Part shown: positions 1 through 10,037 of the stretch, piece by piece
Position numbering within the stretch: the stretch's first letter is position 1
How the letters are laid out: the number at the start of each line of letters is the position of its first letter
Assembly (NCBI GenBank): GCA_022225965.2
Contig: JAKJXP020000210.1
Coordinates: 1 to 19,772, forward strand
Direction of reading: 5' to 3'
From: Diatrype stigma
Taxonomy: Eukaryota > Ascomycota > Sordariomycetes > Xylariales > Diatrypaceae
Length of the DNA: 19,772 bases
Made by a program: the position numbers and the translations under genes
Notes under the pieces: model-generated
The model's input: the letters and a program-made list of their open reading frames with translations, nothing else
The model's database searches: none
What the model was told of the DNA's origin: nothing

Positions 1-117
1 GGGGGTGGGAGTAGCACACGCTCGCAAGCCAGAGTGACGTTTGAAATCTCTAGAGTAGGTGTTCCGCCTCAGTCTCCCCGCGCGGACGCGTAAAAGGATC
101 TCGACTGTCTTGCCTCG

Positions 118-151
118 TTTTGTCTTGTCTTGTCTTGCCTTGTCTTGTCTT
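118..151. repeat. TTGTC/TTGCC pentamer run
   Basis: About seven tandem five-base units (TTGTC with one TTGCC variant) form a pure pyrimidine/G-poor tract on the plus strand. It is a simple-sequence microsatellite outside any supported coding region. Confidence 0.75.
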
Positions 152-461
152 CTTCTGTATTATGTATGGGTGTCGTTATACTTTCGCCTGCTTTCCTCTG
201 CGCATACATGGATGGTATCCCGCGGTCACCGCGTTCGCTCGCTTTCTTGCCTCTTTCATCGTGGAAGGAGACAGACATCAAGCTTCCTCCCACCCTCGCT
301 CCCTTCCCTTCCTTCTTCAGAGCCACGCCCCCCGGGTTCGTTTGGCAGGTAAGGTCCAGCCATGGTCTTCTGTTTTCTCCCAGCTAGACTATTTGCGAGT
401 TCCTCTGTCTCTTCTTCCCTGAATACTCGCTTGATATGTTCTTTCTTCTTTTTCTTCCCTC

Positions 462-467
462 TTTATT
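462..467 (-). terminator. Possible poly(A) signal of RPN12
   Basis: The plus strand reads TTTATT, which is AATAAA on the RPN12 strand, beginning about 18 nt after the stop codon. The canonical hexamer is not obligatory in fungi, and a 3' UTR this short would be unusual, so this is only a candidate. Confidence 0.3.
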
Positions 468-484
468 TCCCCCTCTATCCCTCT

Positions 485-1558
485 CTAAACGATCGTCTCG
501 AGTTCCCGCGCGTAGCCCAGCGTGTTCTCGATGACGGCCTGGCTGAAGTCCTTCTCGTCCTCGTTGCTGAGCTCGGCGGCGGCGGCAGCGGCAGCCGCGT
601 CGGAACCCGCGGCGGCGATGGCGTTGCTCGACGCCGGGAAGTAGATGTGGCCGTCGCGGACGGCCCAGCCGCGGCTGCGGGCGAAGTCGACGACGGCGCC
701 CTCGGAGTCGAGGAACAGGAGCGACTTGGTGCTACTCAGCGGCAAGGACGGGTAGGCGCGCTCGCTGCTGGAGGCGATCTCGGAGCGGATCTGGGAGGTG
801 AGGATCTGTTTGTTTGGCGAGTTTTTAGTCAGTTTTTCTGTTCTTGTTCATTGTGCGGGAGATAGAAATAAAACGAGGTGGATTGGGACGGGACATATAG
901 ATCATCCGAGTGAGGGAAATGGATGGAAACACGGATGAACGAATGCAAAGCATACCTCAGAGAAGACACCGTACTCCTCGCTGGGCACCTCCCGGCTCTT
1001 CATCGCCTTCCACACGCGGTCGTAGCTGCCCTCCATCAGCCACCGCTCCAGCTTGATCGGGTAGCCGAGGAAGCGGTCGTTCTCGATCTCGACGGTGCCG
1101 CTGCCCTGCAGCAGCTGCTGCTCGCGGCAGGCGAGGGTCTCGAGCTCGCTGTGGAACTCGGCGTAGCGGCCCTGGGTCAGCAGCAGGAGCAGGTACAGGC
1201 CCGTGACCTTGTTGCGCTGGGAGGAGGCGGCCTCGGTGGCGTTGGCGGCCGGCGGCAGCAGCTCGTAGAACGGCTGCAGCTGGGCCACGTACCGCGTGAA
1301 GCCGTCGGCGTCCCGCGCCCGGATGCTGGCCAGCGCCCCGGCCTCGTAGACGTCCCGCGCGAGCGCGAGCCGCTGCTGCTGCTCGGCGGAGGAGGATGTC
1401 GCGGCCGGGGCGGACGACGGCGTCAGGGCGTGCAGCTTGAGGAGGGCGATCTTGGCTTTGGAGAGCAGGGAGGAGGCTTCGCCGTAGGCCATGTGCGGGT
1501 TCGAGTGCAGCTGCTTCAGGATCCCCTGCAGATTCCGGTCTGCGGCTGCGGTGGCCAT
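485..1558 (-). CDS. RPN12: 26S proteasome regulatory subunit Rpn12 (PSMD8/Mts3 family)
   Basis: Two exons, 1558-956 and 805-485, encode 307 residues. The 150-nt intron (955-806) has a GTATGC donor, a CTGAC branch word at 832-828 and an AACAG acceptor. It joins phase 0, so that ...GVFSE runs into ILTSQIRSEIASS. Rpn12 is a subunit of the proteasome lid and belongs to the PCI-like CSN8/PSMD8/eIF3K family. Evidence seen: the N-terminal MATAAADRNLQGILKQL helix, the middle block GYPIKLERWLMEGSYDRVWKA, the segment FLDSEGAVVDFARSRGW, and the family-typical C-terminus ending YARELETIV. An alanine-rich insert (about eight consecutive Ala) sits before the last helix. Length fits fungal members (yeast is about 274). 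I chose the ATG at 1558 because it begins the conserved region, although the frame stays open upstream to about 2161. Divergent neighbour: chs4. Confidence 0.95.
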
Positions 1559-3515
1559 GTTGGTTGGTTTTGCTGTTGTTGGTAGTGGTTGTAGTGGTGG
1601 TGCAGCAGATACGGGTGCGGGTACAGCTGGTGGTGTTGGTGGAGGATGGATGGAGGGCGAAGGCGAAGGCGAAGGCGAAGGCGGTAGTGTATCGGATGCC
1701 GGCTGCCGTTGGGGTAGTCGTTGTCGTTCTTCTTGTGATATTTGGTATTTAGATCGGATGTCCGGTTCTGGTTTCAACTCTGGCGAAGAGAGAAAATCCG
1801 GCGGAGAATGGTGCTGTTGCTGCTGTTGTGTTGGTCGTCGTGATGTCGTAGTTCCAGGCTTTAAGCTTATTAAGGTTCGCAAGGCAAGCACCGACTGACG
1901 AAACAGCCCCAGTTTGGCTGGACGTGGTTTAGATCGCTGCTGCTGCTGCTGCCACATGTGGCTGGTTTTCTCACTAGGCCTGCGGGCTGAGTGACCCAAG
2001 CTCTCGGCTCTGGCACTGGCTCTTGTGGCTTGGGCTCTATCGGTACTCGGCCGAAGCCCCTCCATTTCAATGTTGGTTCCTGAGGTGTCATAGCTGTAGC
2101 CTGTAGCCACCATAATTGGGTGCAAGAACAAAGAACAAGCAATAAGCATCACCTGGATCAACGAAATGCGAGAAGATTGAACTCGACCTTGTCGTACATA
2201 TAGTATTATGACCTCCTACCTATCTTATTACTGTATAGACAATAGATGTCGTATCAAACAGAGACATAACACATGATACAAATTCTAGCTGCATGTACCT
2301 GTCCATCCTCATATTGCCTCAATTTTTAATCGCTTTGAGGTTGTATGTACAATATGTCCACGAGACTCTGTGATCACACGCAGATGTCATGCGTGCCCGG
2401 CAGACACAGGTATGGATAGGTAAGCTATGGATGGGTACCTAGGTAGTTGCACCTTCTCCGTTGATAACAGTCTGCAAGGGTAGGTAAGAAGGAGCATACG
2501 GTGTCGAAGTAAAGGTTATGCTGGGACTTGACGATGTTGGCGTTGGAAGTTCCGTGAATCAGGGTCATGACAACCTACATACCTACTCCCCATGGTATTG
2601 TAATAAAGCCTAGAGGTTAGCTCCGGGCTCCCCAACTGCTACATAATCTATCTACAGGCTACTGTACGTAATAGTACAGCAGCTGAAAATAGAAGCAGGA
2701 TGAGGCTGTGCCGCTGTGAGCCTGCGACTCATCAGGTGCCCCGCCTTTACTCCAAGCCTACCCGCATTAGCCTGTCCAGTTCGCATAGCTGGTGATAGCT
2801 TCAAAACCGTCACTACTAATACACCACACAATGAAGACCCTAGAAAGCAATCCAGTTAGAGTAGGCTTCCTGTTGGTCTGACTTAGGGCAGCTCTTGACG
2901 TGAAAATAGTGTCATCGCGTATCGGACGTGAACTGTGCCACCACCAGCCAGCGCACCAACCAGTGGGATAGCAAAGTTAGTACCACCTAAGTAGGCGATA
3001 TTAGGCGACCAGGTAAAGACCACTAGAATAGCAAACACTGTCACCGAGACAGGAATTTTCCCAGGCAGTGGGAGAGCAGAGGAGTAGAAGACTACATTCC
3101 GGTAGAAATGGGTTCCTAGATTAGGTAGTCACCTATCCGGTAGGAGATACGCTGATATGCTGTCACTCTTCATTTCAAGCTGCAGCAATTGCCTGAGTTC
3201 TGAAATACTGATAAGAAGCAGCTTCGTCGTGCCTCGCCTCGACATCATCCTTCCGTTGCCCAATGGTATCTACATAATATGCACATACAATTTGGTTGCT
3301 CAGGGACCGCATAGGTACCCGTGAACCTATTTACCAACTTCATTTGACCTTTTCCCTACCTAACTACCTTGCTGTTCCGTTATTGCAAATAACCTCCAGC
3401 TACTAGTTTTACCCTACCCATTGTCAATATCATTTCCATTCTTGCACACATACTTCGTACCATCTCTCAATCGAAGATCTGGTTACAACGACGTACAAGA
3501 TCCAGAGGCGAAGAC
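1559..3515. other. Divergent intergenic region between RPN12 and chs4
   Basis: This region separates two outward-facing genes and should hold both promoters. The RPN12-proximal part (1559 to about 1900) is rich in CAA/CCA/CAG words on the minus strand, like a fungal 5' leader. It contains the GGCGAA hexamer run and a CAG/CTG-rich stretch near 1930-1955. From about 2160 to 3430 there are no substantial open frames. That part is richer in AT and carries many TAGGTA/TACCTA words, including the palindrome TACCTAGGTA at 2436-2445. I found no tRNA-like T-loop and no convincing TATA box. Confidence 0.7.
1656..1683. repeat. GGCGAA hexamer microsatellite
   Basis: Four perfect GGCGAA units plus a partial fifth (GGCG) lie about 100 nt upstream of the RPN12 start codon. 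On the RPN12 strand the repeat reads as a pyrimidine-rich TTCGCC leader element. It would code for a Pro-Ser repeat if translated in the upstream-extended RPN12 frame. Confidence 0.85.
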
Positions 3516-6500
3516 ATGATGGCGACACGATCTTACCAGCCGCCATCGGGCGCTGGTAATGGGTCATGTCTTGAACAAAAAGCCAAGGAACCTCAGAGCT
3601 TGACAACGCCAGGTAAGTTCTCATAAGTTCTCGTTCCATCCCCATCTAGCTGTAGGCGCTGGCCTTGGTATGTCTGTGTCTGTTGGGTCGCTGGTAGAGC
3701 TGGTCGCTCTATTCCTCACTGCTCTCTTCTCTGTCTGTCTCTCGCTCTCTCTCTTCCTCTTCCTACGCCTACCTACGGAACACTCGTCTCGGGTCGCCGC
3801 CGATAATAAGATCCAAACCCCTGGTTTCGAATGATGAAGACTCCGGCCATCAATCAAAATCCTCCTAGAAACGGACAAGCGGCCGGGTAGCAACGCGGGG
3901 TCTTAGCCCGAAATGGGGATCTGAAGAGACCCAATACAGAAGCAGAAGCTCCATTCAGTCGACATATCCAAACTGCCCGGGAGAGCTTACTACGTAGGGA
4001 GTAAATCTGGCGTATCAGCATGTCATACCTATCTACAACCAGGCCTATACATCCATGGATACTTATCAATATGCATGGATGGATTCCGTCATATTCTCTC
4101 GGCTCTCGAAAGCTTCTGGTTCACAGGTCAGGTTGCAGCCCTGGAGGTCAGGTTGTTAGTGCAGCTGTCTATCTACCTGTAGGTACCATATTCTGCAGCT
4201 GCTAAGGTTCTACCAGCTACGCCTGCTTGCATTGCATAGTTACACCCCAGCCTAGGGAGTACATACCTACATACCACCTGGACTCCTGGACTAGGCAGAT
4301 GAGCCCTTGCATAAGGCCCGTTACCCGTCAGCAGATCCTGCCCATCCATAGCGATTGCATAGCGATTGGGCGGCAGCGACAATGCGCCAATGCCCGCACA
4401 ATAAGCTTACCTACCTACCCAGTCTGCCAGCCTACCCAGCTACCTTCCCCTAGAATCCCTACCCTCCCTCTATCCTGCTTGCCTGTCCCCCCTGTTCCTG
4501 TGCCCCTCTACAACGTTGACGTTCAATACGCATTTCGTAATACGTCGTATCGTTGTGCTCCCATCCCATCACATCCCACCCCGTCCCATACGAAATGCCA
4601 CATTGCGAATGCGAATGCTCGGGTGCGTGCCACACAGCCCGCCGCCCACACAACAAAGAGGGTCAGGTCTCGGGGAATCTGGGATCGGGGGGTAGGGGTG
4701 CACAGGGTGTTGGTTGGGCCTGGCATCAACGCATCTATGGCATGAAAGAGTGAAAGCCAGAGAGTGCTCTGTTCCGTGGGTTTCCAGGGTTTCCAGGGTT
4801 TCCATCTTGGGCGTAAGAATGGCGTGAATGGCCGCGTCAACAGTGCAACACCTGCTCAGTGCTGGACCGCTTTCTGGCCCGCTGTTATGGGAAAGCCCGT
4901 CCCGCCCTGCCAAATCAGATCTCTCGTTACTAGGTAATCAAAAGCGTCTTTATAGGCGTCTTACCTGGAAATCCTCTAAAACTGGTCTTTCAACCGAACC
5001 CGGAAGACAATAAGCTTCTGAGACTGAGACCTCAGCGACTTTCATTGCCACTGCCACAGTTCCCCTGCACCATTGCGCCGCAAACGCTCGATATAGCACT
5101 ACCTAGCAGGCCTACCTAGCAGACCATCCTTGGTAGCTCGGCTGCAGGTGCTAGCTAGCCCGACCAAAACTCCGATTTCCGGTTTCCGATTCTCTCGTCA
5201 ACCAGGTAGTTAGCCAGTAGCTATCTATAGCACAGCACTGTCTTGTCTTGTTTGAGGTAGATTCACCCAACAGGACAGCCAGCCACTACAAGCGCCGTAG
5301 AGGAAGAGGGGATGGGAAAGCAAGAGAAGGAGACAACGACGACTTGACTTACGCAGCCAGTCAGCCGCCCAGGGGAAGAGAGAGCCAGAGGGAACCTTAG
5401 AGAGCAAGAGGGGGAGAGTCGGGAAACGGCCCAACTGTCAGCAGCGCCCCGCTACCAACCAGACCAGCCTACCAGCCTATAAGCCTATAAGCCTATGCAC
5501 CAGTTTATGCATTAGACCCGACTGCCTACCAGCTACCCTCCCACTCGCTCACTGCCACTGCCCACTGCCCACTGCCTGCAGCTGGGTCCAGGCCAGGCCA
5601 GGTAGCCAGGTAGCCAGCCAGCCAGGTTGCATTCTGCATTGACTGGTCTCAGACTATTGGTGCTGACGAGTTCTTGTTTCTTACCGTTGATTGAATATAT
5701 AGGTACCGGTCCGCCTCAGCCCCAAGACAAAGATTTAGACGATATGCCTCAGTTTGGAGCAACCTTCTATCCCGGCGGCGTGGATGATTTCTACATGCCC
5801 GAGGTCGTTGCCCCTGCCCCTCAGAGGTGAGTTATTATTCCCTGCTAGGAGTTTCCAAGAGTCCCTGCCTAGAAACTACCTAATTAGCCCCTGAGAGATC
5901 TTGTCCTTCCGCCGCCGCCGCCCGCTGCCCGCCGCTTCCACTGCGTAGCGTAGCATAGCGCGAGAGCGAAAGCACATCAATGCGGGGCTGCATTTTGCTG
6001 ACGACGACGTGCGATCCTTCCATCTAGGGTAATGCCAGAAGTTCCTCAGAATATGCAACAAGGCCTCCAACGCATGGAACTAGAAGCTCGGTCAGTAGAA
6101 CCGAAACACCAAAATATGCAATCACCAAGAGCCGTCGGCGGCGCACCTCAGCTGCCCACTGCTATCAACACCAGCCTCGGCGGCTTTGGGCATCAGTACC
6201 AGCAGCAGCAGCCACAAACCGACTACAGCCCTGCCTCCGGTTATGGCCCAACCTTATACAGCGCCGCCACGGAGCAATCGAATAACAGTTTCCAACCTGA
6301 CAGATCCGTACGAGACATACGCGACGCACCGTCCTTCTCCCCTTTCCCTAAGGTGACGGGTGATCACATACCCCCTAGCGATGACGAGAAGGAAGCCGTG
6401 CTTGCCGAGAGCCGCCACCATGTTCTGCATTCCAACGACCCTAACATGCAGATCTGTTGGGCCCGCGATGTGTTAGCTTACGTTGAGATCGCTGCCGAAG

Positions 6501-8934
6501 CGGCCATACGCGAAGCTGACGCTGCTCGACGACCCGGTGAACCAGAACCGACAACTCGGCCAGCGACACCTAAGATTGAACATGAGCTACGACTCGACGC
6601 CATAAACATTGTGTCGTACCTAGCGGACCAAGGACATCCCGAAGCCACCTTCATCAGAAGCAAATGGCTGGAGTTTGGGAAATTTGGCAGACGTCAAGAC
6701 AAGAAAGAGGCTTATAGCGGCTACCAGCTCGCTGCGCAGCAAGGATGGGGTCGCGCCGACTATCGCATTGGTATGCTGTACGAGAACTCTAACGACATGG
6801 AGAGTGCGTTGAGGCATTACAACATGGGGTTGTCGACGAATGACTCGGCTGCCTCGTACCGTCTGGGTATGATCAACCTCATGGGACAGCGTGGCCAGCC
6901 GAAAGACTTAGCACGAGGGCTGGAGTTGATTAGCTCTGCCGCCGACACCGCCGACGAAGATGCGCCCCAGGGAGCTTTTGTGTATGGCATGCTCATAGCC
7001 CGAGACCTGCCTGATGTCACCATTCCCGAAGGCGCGCTTCCCTACGATGTTGGTATTGCCAGGCAATATGTCGAGAAGGCAGCGTACCTCGGGTTTGCCA
7101 AGGCGCAATTGAAGATGGGTCAGGCGTATGAGTTGTGTCAGCTCGGGTGCGATTTCAACCCGGCGCTCTCTCTACACTATTACGGTTTGGCCGCGAGACA
7201 GGGCCAACCTGAGGCTTGTTTGGGTGTCAGTAGATGGTTCCTATTCGGGTACGAAGGCACATTCGCCAAGAACGAACAGCTGGCCTTCAAGTATGCCCAG
7301 CTAGCAGCCAAAGCCAAGCTACCAACGGGTGAGTTCGCCATGGGATACTACTATGAAATCGGAATATCAGTGGACAAGGATTTGCGGGAGGCCAGGAGAT
7401 GGTATGAGCTGGCTGCGGAACATGGAAACAAGGATGCGGTAGCTCGTTTGGAAGGTATGTCGCAGTCTAAGACGCTGTCTAAGGCAGACCACGAAACGAC
7501 CGCCATGAGTAGGATCAAGTCGGTGCATGGTTCTCAACGTGGCAAGCGGCCTGAACGATTCAAGACAGGCAACAGCGCAATGCCTACCTTATCAGAAGAC
7601 AATCAGGCGTCACCACGAGTTTCGCCTCACCCATCACCACGGACACACGACTTTGATCACACTGATTTCCCCAGCCCATCCCAGAACGGCAATGGCGGGG
7701 ATGGGCGTCCACCGGCCTTCACTGTCAACCTTGCCGAGCGTCCCAAATCAGCCGCCCCTTATCCGGAAGACGACAGACCCCAGCCTCTTAACATGAGACC
7801 AAAGTCAACTGCACCCTACCCCGAGGATGATACGATGGGAGCTAAGCCTCAAATGTCACCTCGATACAACCCGAACATCCGGCCATCATCAGGACCCGTC
7901 GCCGACCACCCTGGCAGCGCCTTCGGAATCCGCCAGTCTCCAGGTTATGGCCCCCCAGGTGGTATGCACCCATCCCAGTCCGCTGGCCAGCTTGCGATTC
8001 CCCCGGCTGGCACAGACCCCAACCGTAATCGGCCGTCATCTGCAGGCTGGCAGCCACAGGTTCCAGGCGACTATCGCCAAGGTAGCCCCGGTCCACAGCG
8101 GCAAGACATGCGACCTGGCTATGGCCAACGACCGCCACAATCTGGTTACGACCATCGTCTCCCCTCTAACCCAGCTCAGAACAAGCCCGGCCCAGGTGGG
8201 CGACTCGCGAAACCCAACCCCAACCCAGGCTTACCGGGGCAGTATCCACCGGCAGCAGGCGGCTACGGACACGGACAGCGGGACTCATCGCTACCCTTGC
8301 ACCCTCAGCCAGGGCGTGACTATGCTCCCGGACCGCGCCACTCGCCTCGACCTTCTGCCGATCGGTACGATTCATATGGCAGCGGCGGCCGTCCACCTGC
8401 CTCGGCGGTTCCCCCGAACATGGGGCCACCCGTAATGAGCGGAGGGATGGGAGGCATGGGACCCCGCACAGACTCCATCCCCCTTCAGGGTGGTCTGCCG
8501 CAGGGCGGCCCCGGCGGGCAGCGGATAGGCAGTGGTGGCAGCGGCCGGCCGGGCATGCCACTGAAAGACCGGCCGACTCCCCTCAACGACAGCTCCCAGG
8601 GCCGCTCCAGTGCGCCGCCGTCGTCTGCTCAAATGCGGCCTCCGGTAGCAAGCCCCACACCTAGCATAACGACACCGGGCTCGGCTCCCATCGGGGGCCC
8701 AGCGGCAGCCGAAGCGAAGCCTAAGCCTAAGCCGAGCCCGGGACCGGCCACTTTCGAACAGATGGGCATTCCTAAGGTGAAGAAGGAAGATGACTGTGTA
8801 AGTGTATTTCCCAGTGTATTTCCCAATAACAGTCGTCCCGGCTCCACTGGATCTCTAGTTCTCTCCCCCTTCCCGTACCATTTACCATGTGTGATCTTGT
8901 ATAGCTAATTCATGTGCTGCAGGTTGTTATGTAA
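3516..8934 (+). CDS. chs4: Chitin synthase regulator, Chs4/Skt5-like, Sel1 repeats and CaaX box
   Basis: Four exons are proposed: 3516-3612, 5703-5826, 6028-8797 and 8923-8934, giving exactly 1000 residues. The junctions keep phase: CCA-G joins GT-ACC, CAG-AG joins G-GTA, and TGT joins GTT. Chs4/Skt5 proteins activate and localise chitin synthase III at growth and septation sites. Features seen: N-terminal Gln/Pro-rich region with a conserved-looking patch (LDDMPQFGATFYPGG...FYMPEVVAP); Sel1-like repeats at about residues 275-550 (for example YRIGMLYENSNDMESALRHY and FAMGYYYEIGISVDKDLREA); a long disordered Pro/Gly/Ser tail at about 550-985 with a duplicated RPKS(A/T)APYPEDD motif; and a terminal KKEDDCVVM, a CaaX box whose final Met favours farnesylation. 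Both internal upstream introns share the branch word GCTGACG. The first exon is the least certain part. Paralogues of this family exist, so the symbol denotes the Skt5-like type. Confidence 0.88.
4778..4804. repeat. Three tandem GGGTTTCCA nonamers
   Basis: Three perfect 9-bp copies lie end to end inside the long first intron of chs4. They overlap no supported coding sequence. Confidence 0.85.
5470..5626. repeat. Low-complexity cluster near the 3' end of chs4 intron 1
   Basis: Successive short repeats crowd the last 230 nt before the proposed exon 2. They are CCTATAAG units near 5476-5495, ACTGCC units near 5548-5577, and a run of CCAGG/TAGCCAGG/CCAGCCAGG words from about 5587 to 5626. The tract ends about 35 nt upstream of the branch word. 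It could be a chance slippage tract or an intronic protein-binding region. Confidence 0.7.
8798..8922 (+). other. Last intron of chs4, splitting the CaaX box
   Basis: The 125-nt intron has a perfect GTAAGT donor directly after the Cys codon of the prenylation motif and a CTGCAG acceptor. An AGCTAAT branch-like word lies about 14 nt before the acceptor. Splicing adds Val-Val-Met-stop from a 12-nt exon. Reading through instead adds 36 unrelated residues and stops at 8906-8908, with no CaaX. Confidence 0.88.
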
Positions 8935-9237
8935 TGTTTTCAAGGGTGGACTGCGTGATAGAATAACGTACAAGCAAACGAGAAATTGGCAGGAGTCAAG
9001 GGACGACCGAGTAGGCGGCTCTTGTGGGGATTTTGTACTCGTTCTCTTTAAATACTGTTCTGTGATACCAATTTCATCTAAGCGGATGACCAAGACCAAC
9101 CGACCGATCGACCAAACCCATAGTGGTCAATCACACGAACCGGCAATCCAACCAGTTGGTTTTGGTGGTCTGGAACTCCAGCTTACGTTGGCTACATCCA
9201 GCACTCGAGAACAGCGAGCGGTGTCGCCCATAATCCC

Positions 9238-9286
9238 GCATCTCGCATCTCACATCTTGCATCTAGCATCGCGCATCTTTCATTTC
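9238..9286. repeat. Degenerate GCATCTN heptamer array
   Basis: Seven adjacent 7-bp units follow the pattern GCATCTN with a few substitutions (two perfect GCATCTC, then ACATCTT, GCATCTA, GCATCGC, GCATCTT, TCATTTC). The array lies in the 3' flank of chs4 and could be transcribed within its 3' UTR. Confidence 0.75.
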
Positions 9287-9868
9287 GCGTCATCGTTCAC
9301 CAAAGCCAGGGAATACCAGCAGCAGCAGCAGCAGCAAGGGGCAGCGTAAGAAGCTGCAGGAAATAGTGTTGAGTGGCTGGATGAGCAAGTGCTTTCGGGG
9401 ATGTATGTGTTCTGGAAATAGTAGTAGTACGTACAATACCTGTGTAAATCCGTCGTCCGGATGCGAGGGGAGAAAAGGGGGCGGGGGTGGAAGGGGAAGG
9501 GGAGCCACCTCCGCGGTTCAGTAGGTACAAACGCCCATCATGAATACATTACGAATTTACATATGACCACGCTGGAAGCACGCTTCTCGTACCAGCTACT
9601 GTGGTTTATGGTAGAAGATAGCATGAAGACTCTATTCGTGTCATACCTCTTCTGTATCATGGACTAAGTAAGGGTAAAGCCACCTTAGGTCTGTCTTGGG
9701 TATTTCATTAAGAATCTTCCTATTAACTGTCATCGAGGTCTGGCAGCTTACTACCAACCTACCTACTTAATGAAACCAACTAACTTGCTGAGCTTACAAA
9801 CCTAGACAGTCGGTCCGCCCTCCCTTTCCTGACCCATTCTATCCGATCCAGTCCAGTCGTACCCAAGC

Positions 9869-9889
9869 AATTTTCAATTATTGAAAATT
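9869..9889. repeat. Perfect 9-bp inverted repeat with 3-nt loop
   Basis: AATTTTCAA, then TTA, then TTGAAAATT. The arms are exactly complementary. It lies about 150 bp beyond the stop codon of the minus-strand secreted-protein gene. It could be a 3'-end hairpin, a symmetric protein-binding site, or chance in AT-rich DNA. Confidence 0.7.
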
Positions 9890-10037
9890 ATCTTGACTCA
9901 CTGACTGAACGGCTGGCTAGGTCAAGATACACAAGAGATAATCGACTTTGCAGTGGAATGATCGATGCAAGTTCGCCATGCTTCCGATAACCAAACTCAA
10001 CCTCCACCACTTCCACCTTAACCATACGTCCAGGTAA

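Larger units (their letters stand above)
1..484. other. Pyrimidine-rich flank downstream of RPN12
   Basis: This stretch lies beyond the stop codon of the minus-strand RPN12 gene. It is strongly C/T-rich on the plus strand and contains a TTGTC-type pentamer run. The open frames here are short, overlap one another and are low in complexity, so I do not call a gene. A good splice-donor-like word (CAGGTAAGG) lies near 347, so a plus-strand leader or terminal part of a neighbouring transcript is possible, but nothing else supports it. Confidence 0.5.
3613..5702 (+). other. Proposed long first intron of chs4 (2090 nt)
   Basis: The donor is a strong G|GTAAGT after a 97-nt exon that looks coding (it begins MMATRSYQPPSG). 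The acceptor is ATATATAG at 5701-5702, preceded by a pyrimidine stretch and a GCTGACG branch word at 5662-5668. The two exons join in phase 1 to give TTPGTGPPQPQ. Two kilobases is far above the usual 50-150 nt for such fungi. Inside I see only low-complexity open frames on both strands, several short tandem repeats, and many TACCTA/CCAGG words. It may hold regulatory DNA or an alternative promoter. If the first exon is wrong, this is simply upstream intergenic sequence. Confidence 0.65.
8935..10037. other. Convergent intergenic region between chs4 and the secreted-protein gene
   Basis: Two genes end here tail to tail, so this should contain both 3' UTRs. The open frames present are short and low in complexity: one plus-strand frame ends in a polyglutamine made by a six-unit CAG run at 9317-9334. 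I see a heptamer repeat at 9238-9286 and a 9-bp perfect hairpin at 9869-9889, but no gene. No clear AATAAA sits just after either stop codon. Confidence 0.65.

Noticed and set aside
4227..4745. A 172-codon plus-strand open frame in the long chs4 intron, with overlapping frames on both strands
   Set aside because: It lacks an ATG at its listed start, is Pro/Thr/Cys-rich low-complexity sequence, overlaps equally long frames on the other strand, and shows no domain.
8798..8908. The 36-residue tail obtained by reading chs4 straight to the stop at 8906-8908
   Set aside because: It starts with a perfect GTAAGT donor immediately after the CaaX Cys, and splicing restores a CVVM end typical of the family. 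I treat the tail as intron, possibly retained.
8912..9349. A 145-codon plus-strand open frame after chs4
   Set aside because: It has no recognisable domain, ends in a microsatellite-made Gln run, and lies where the chs4 3' UTR is expected.
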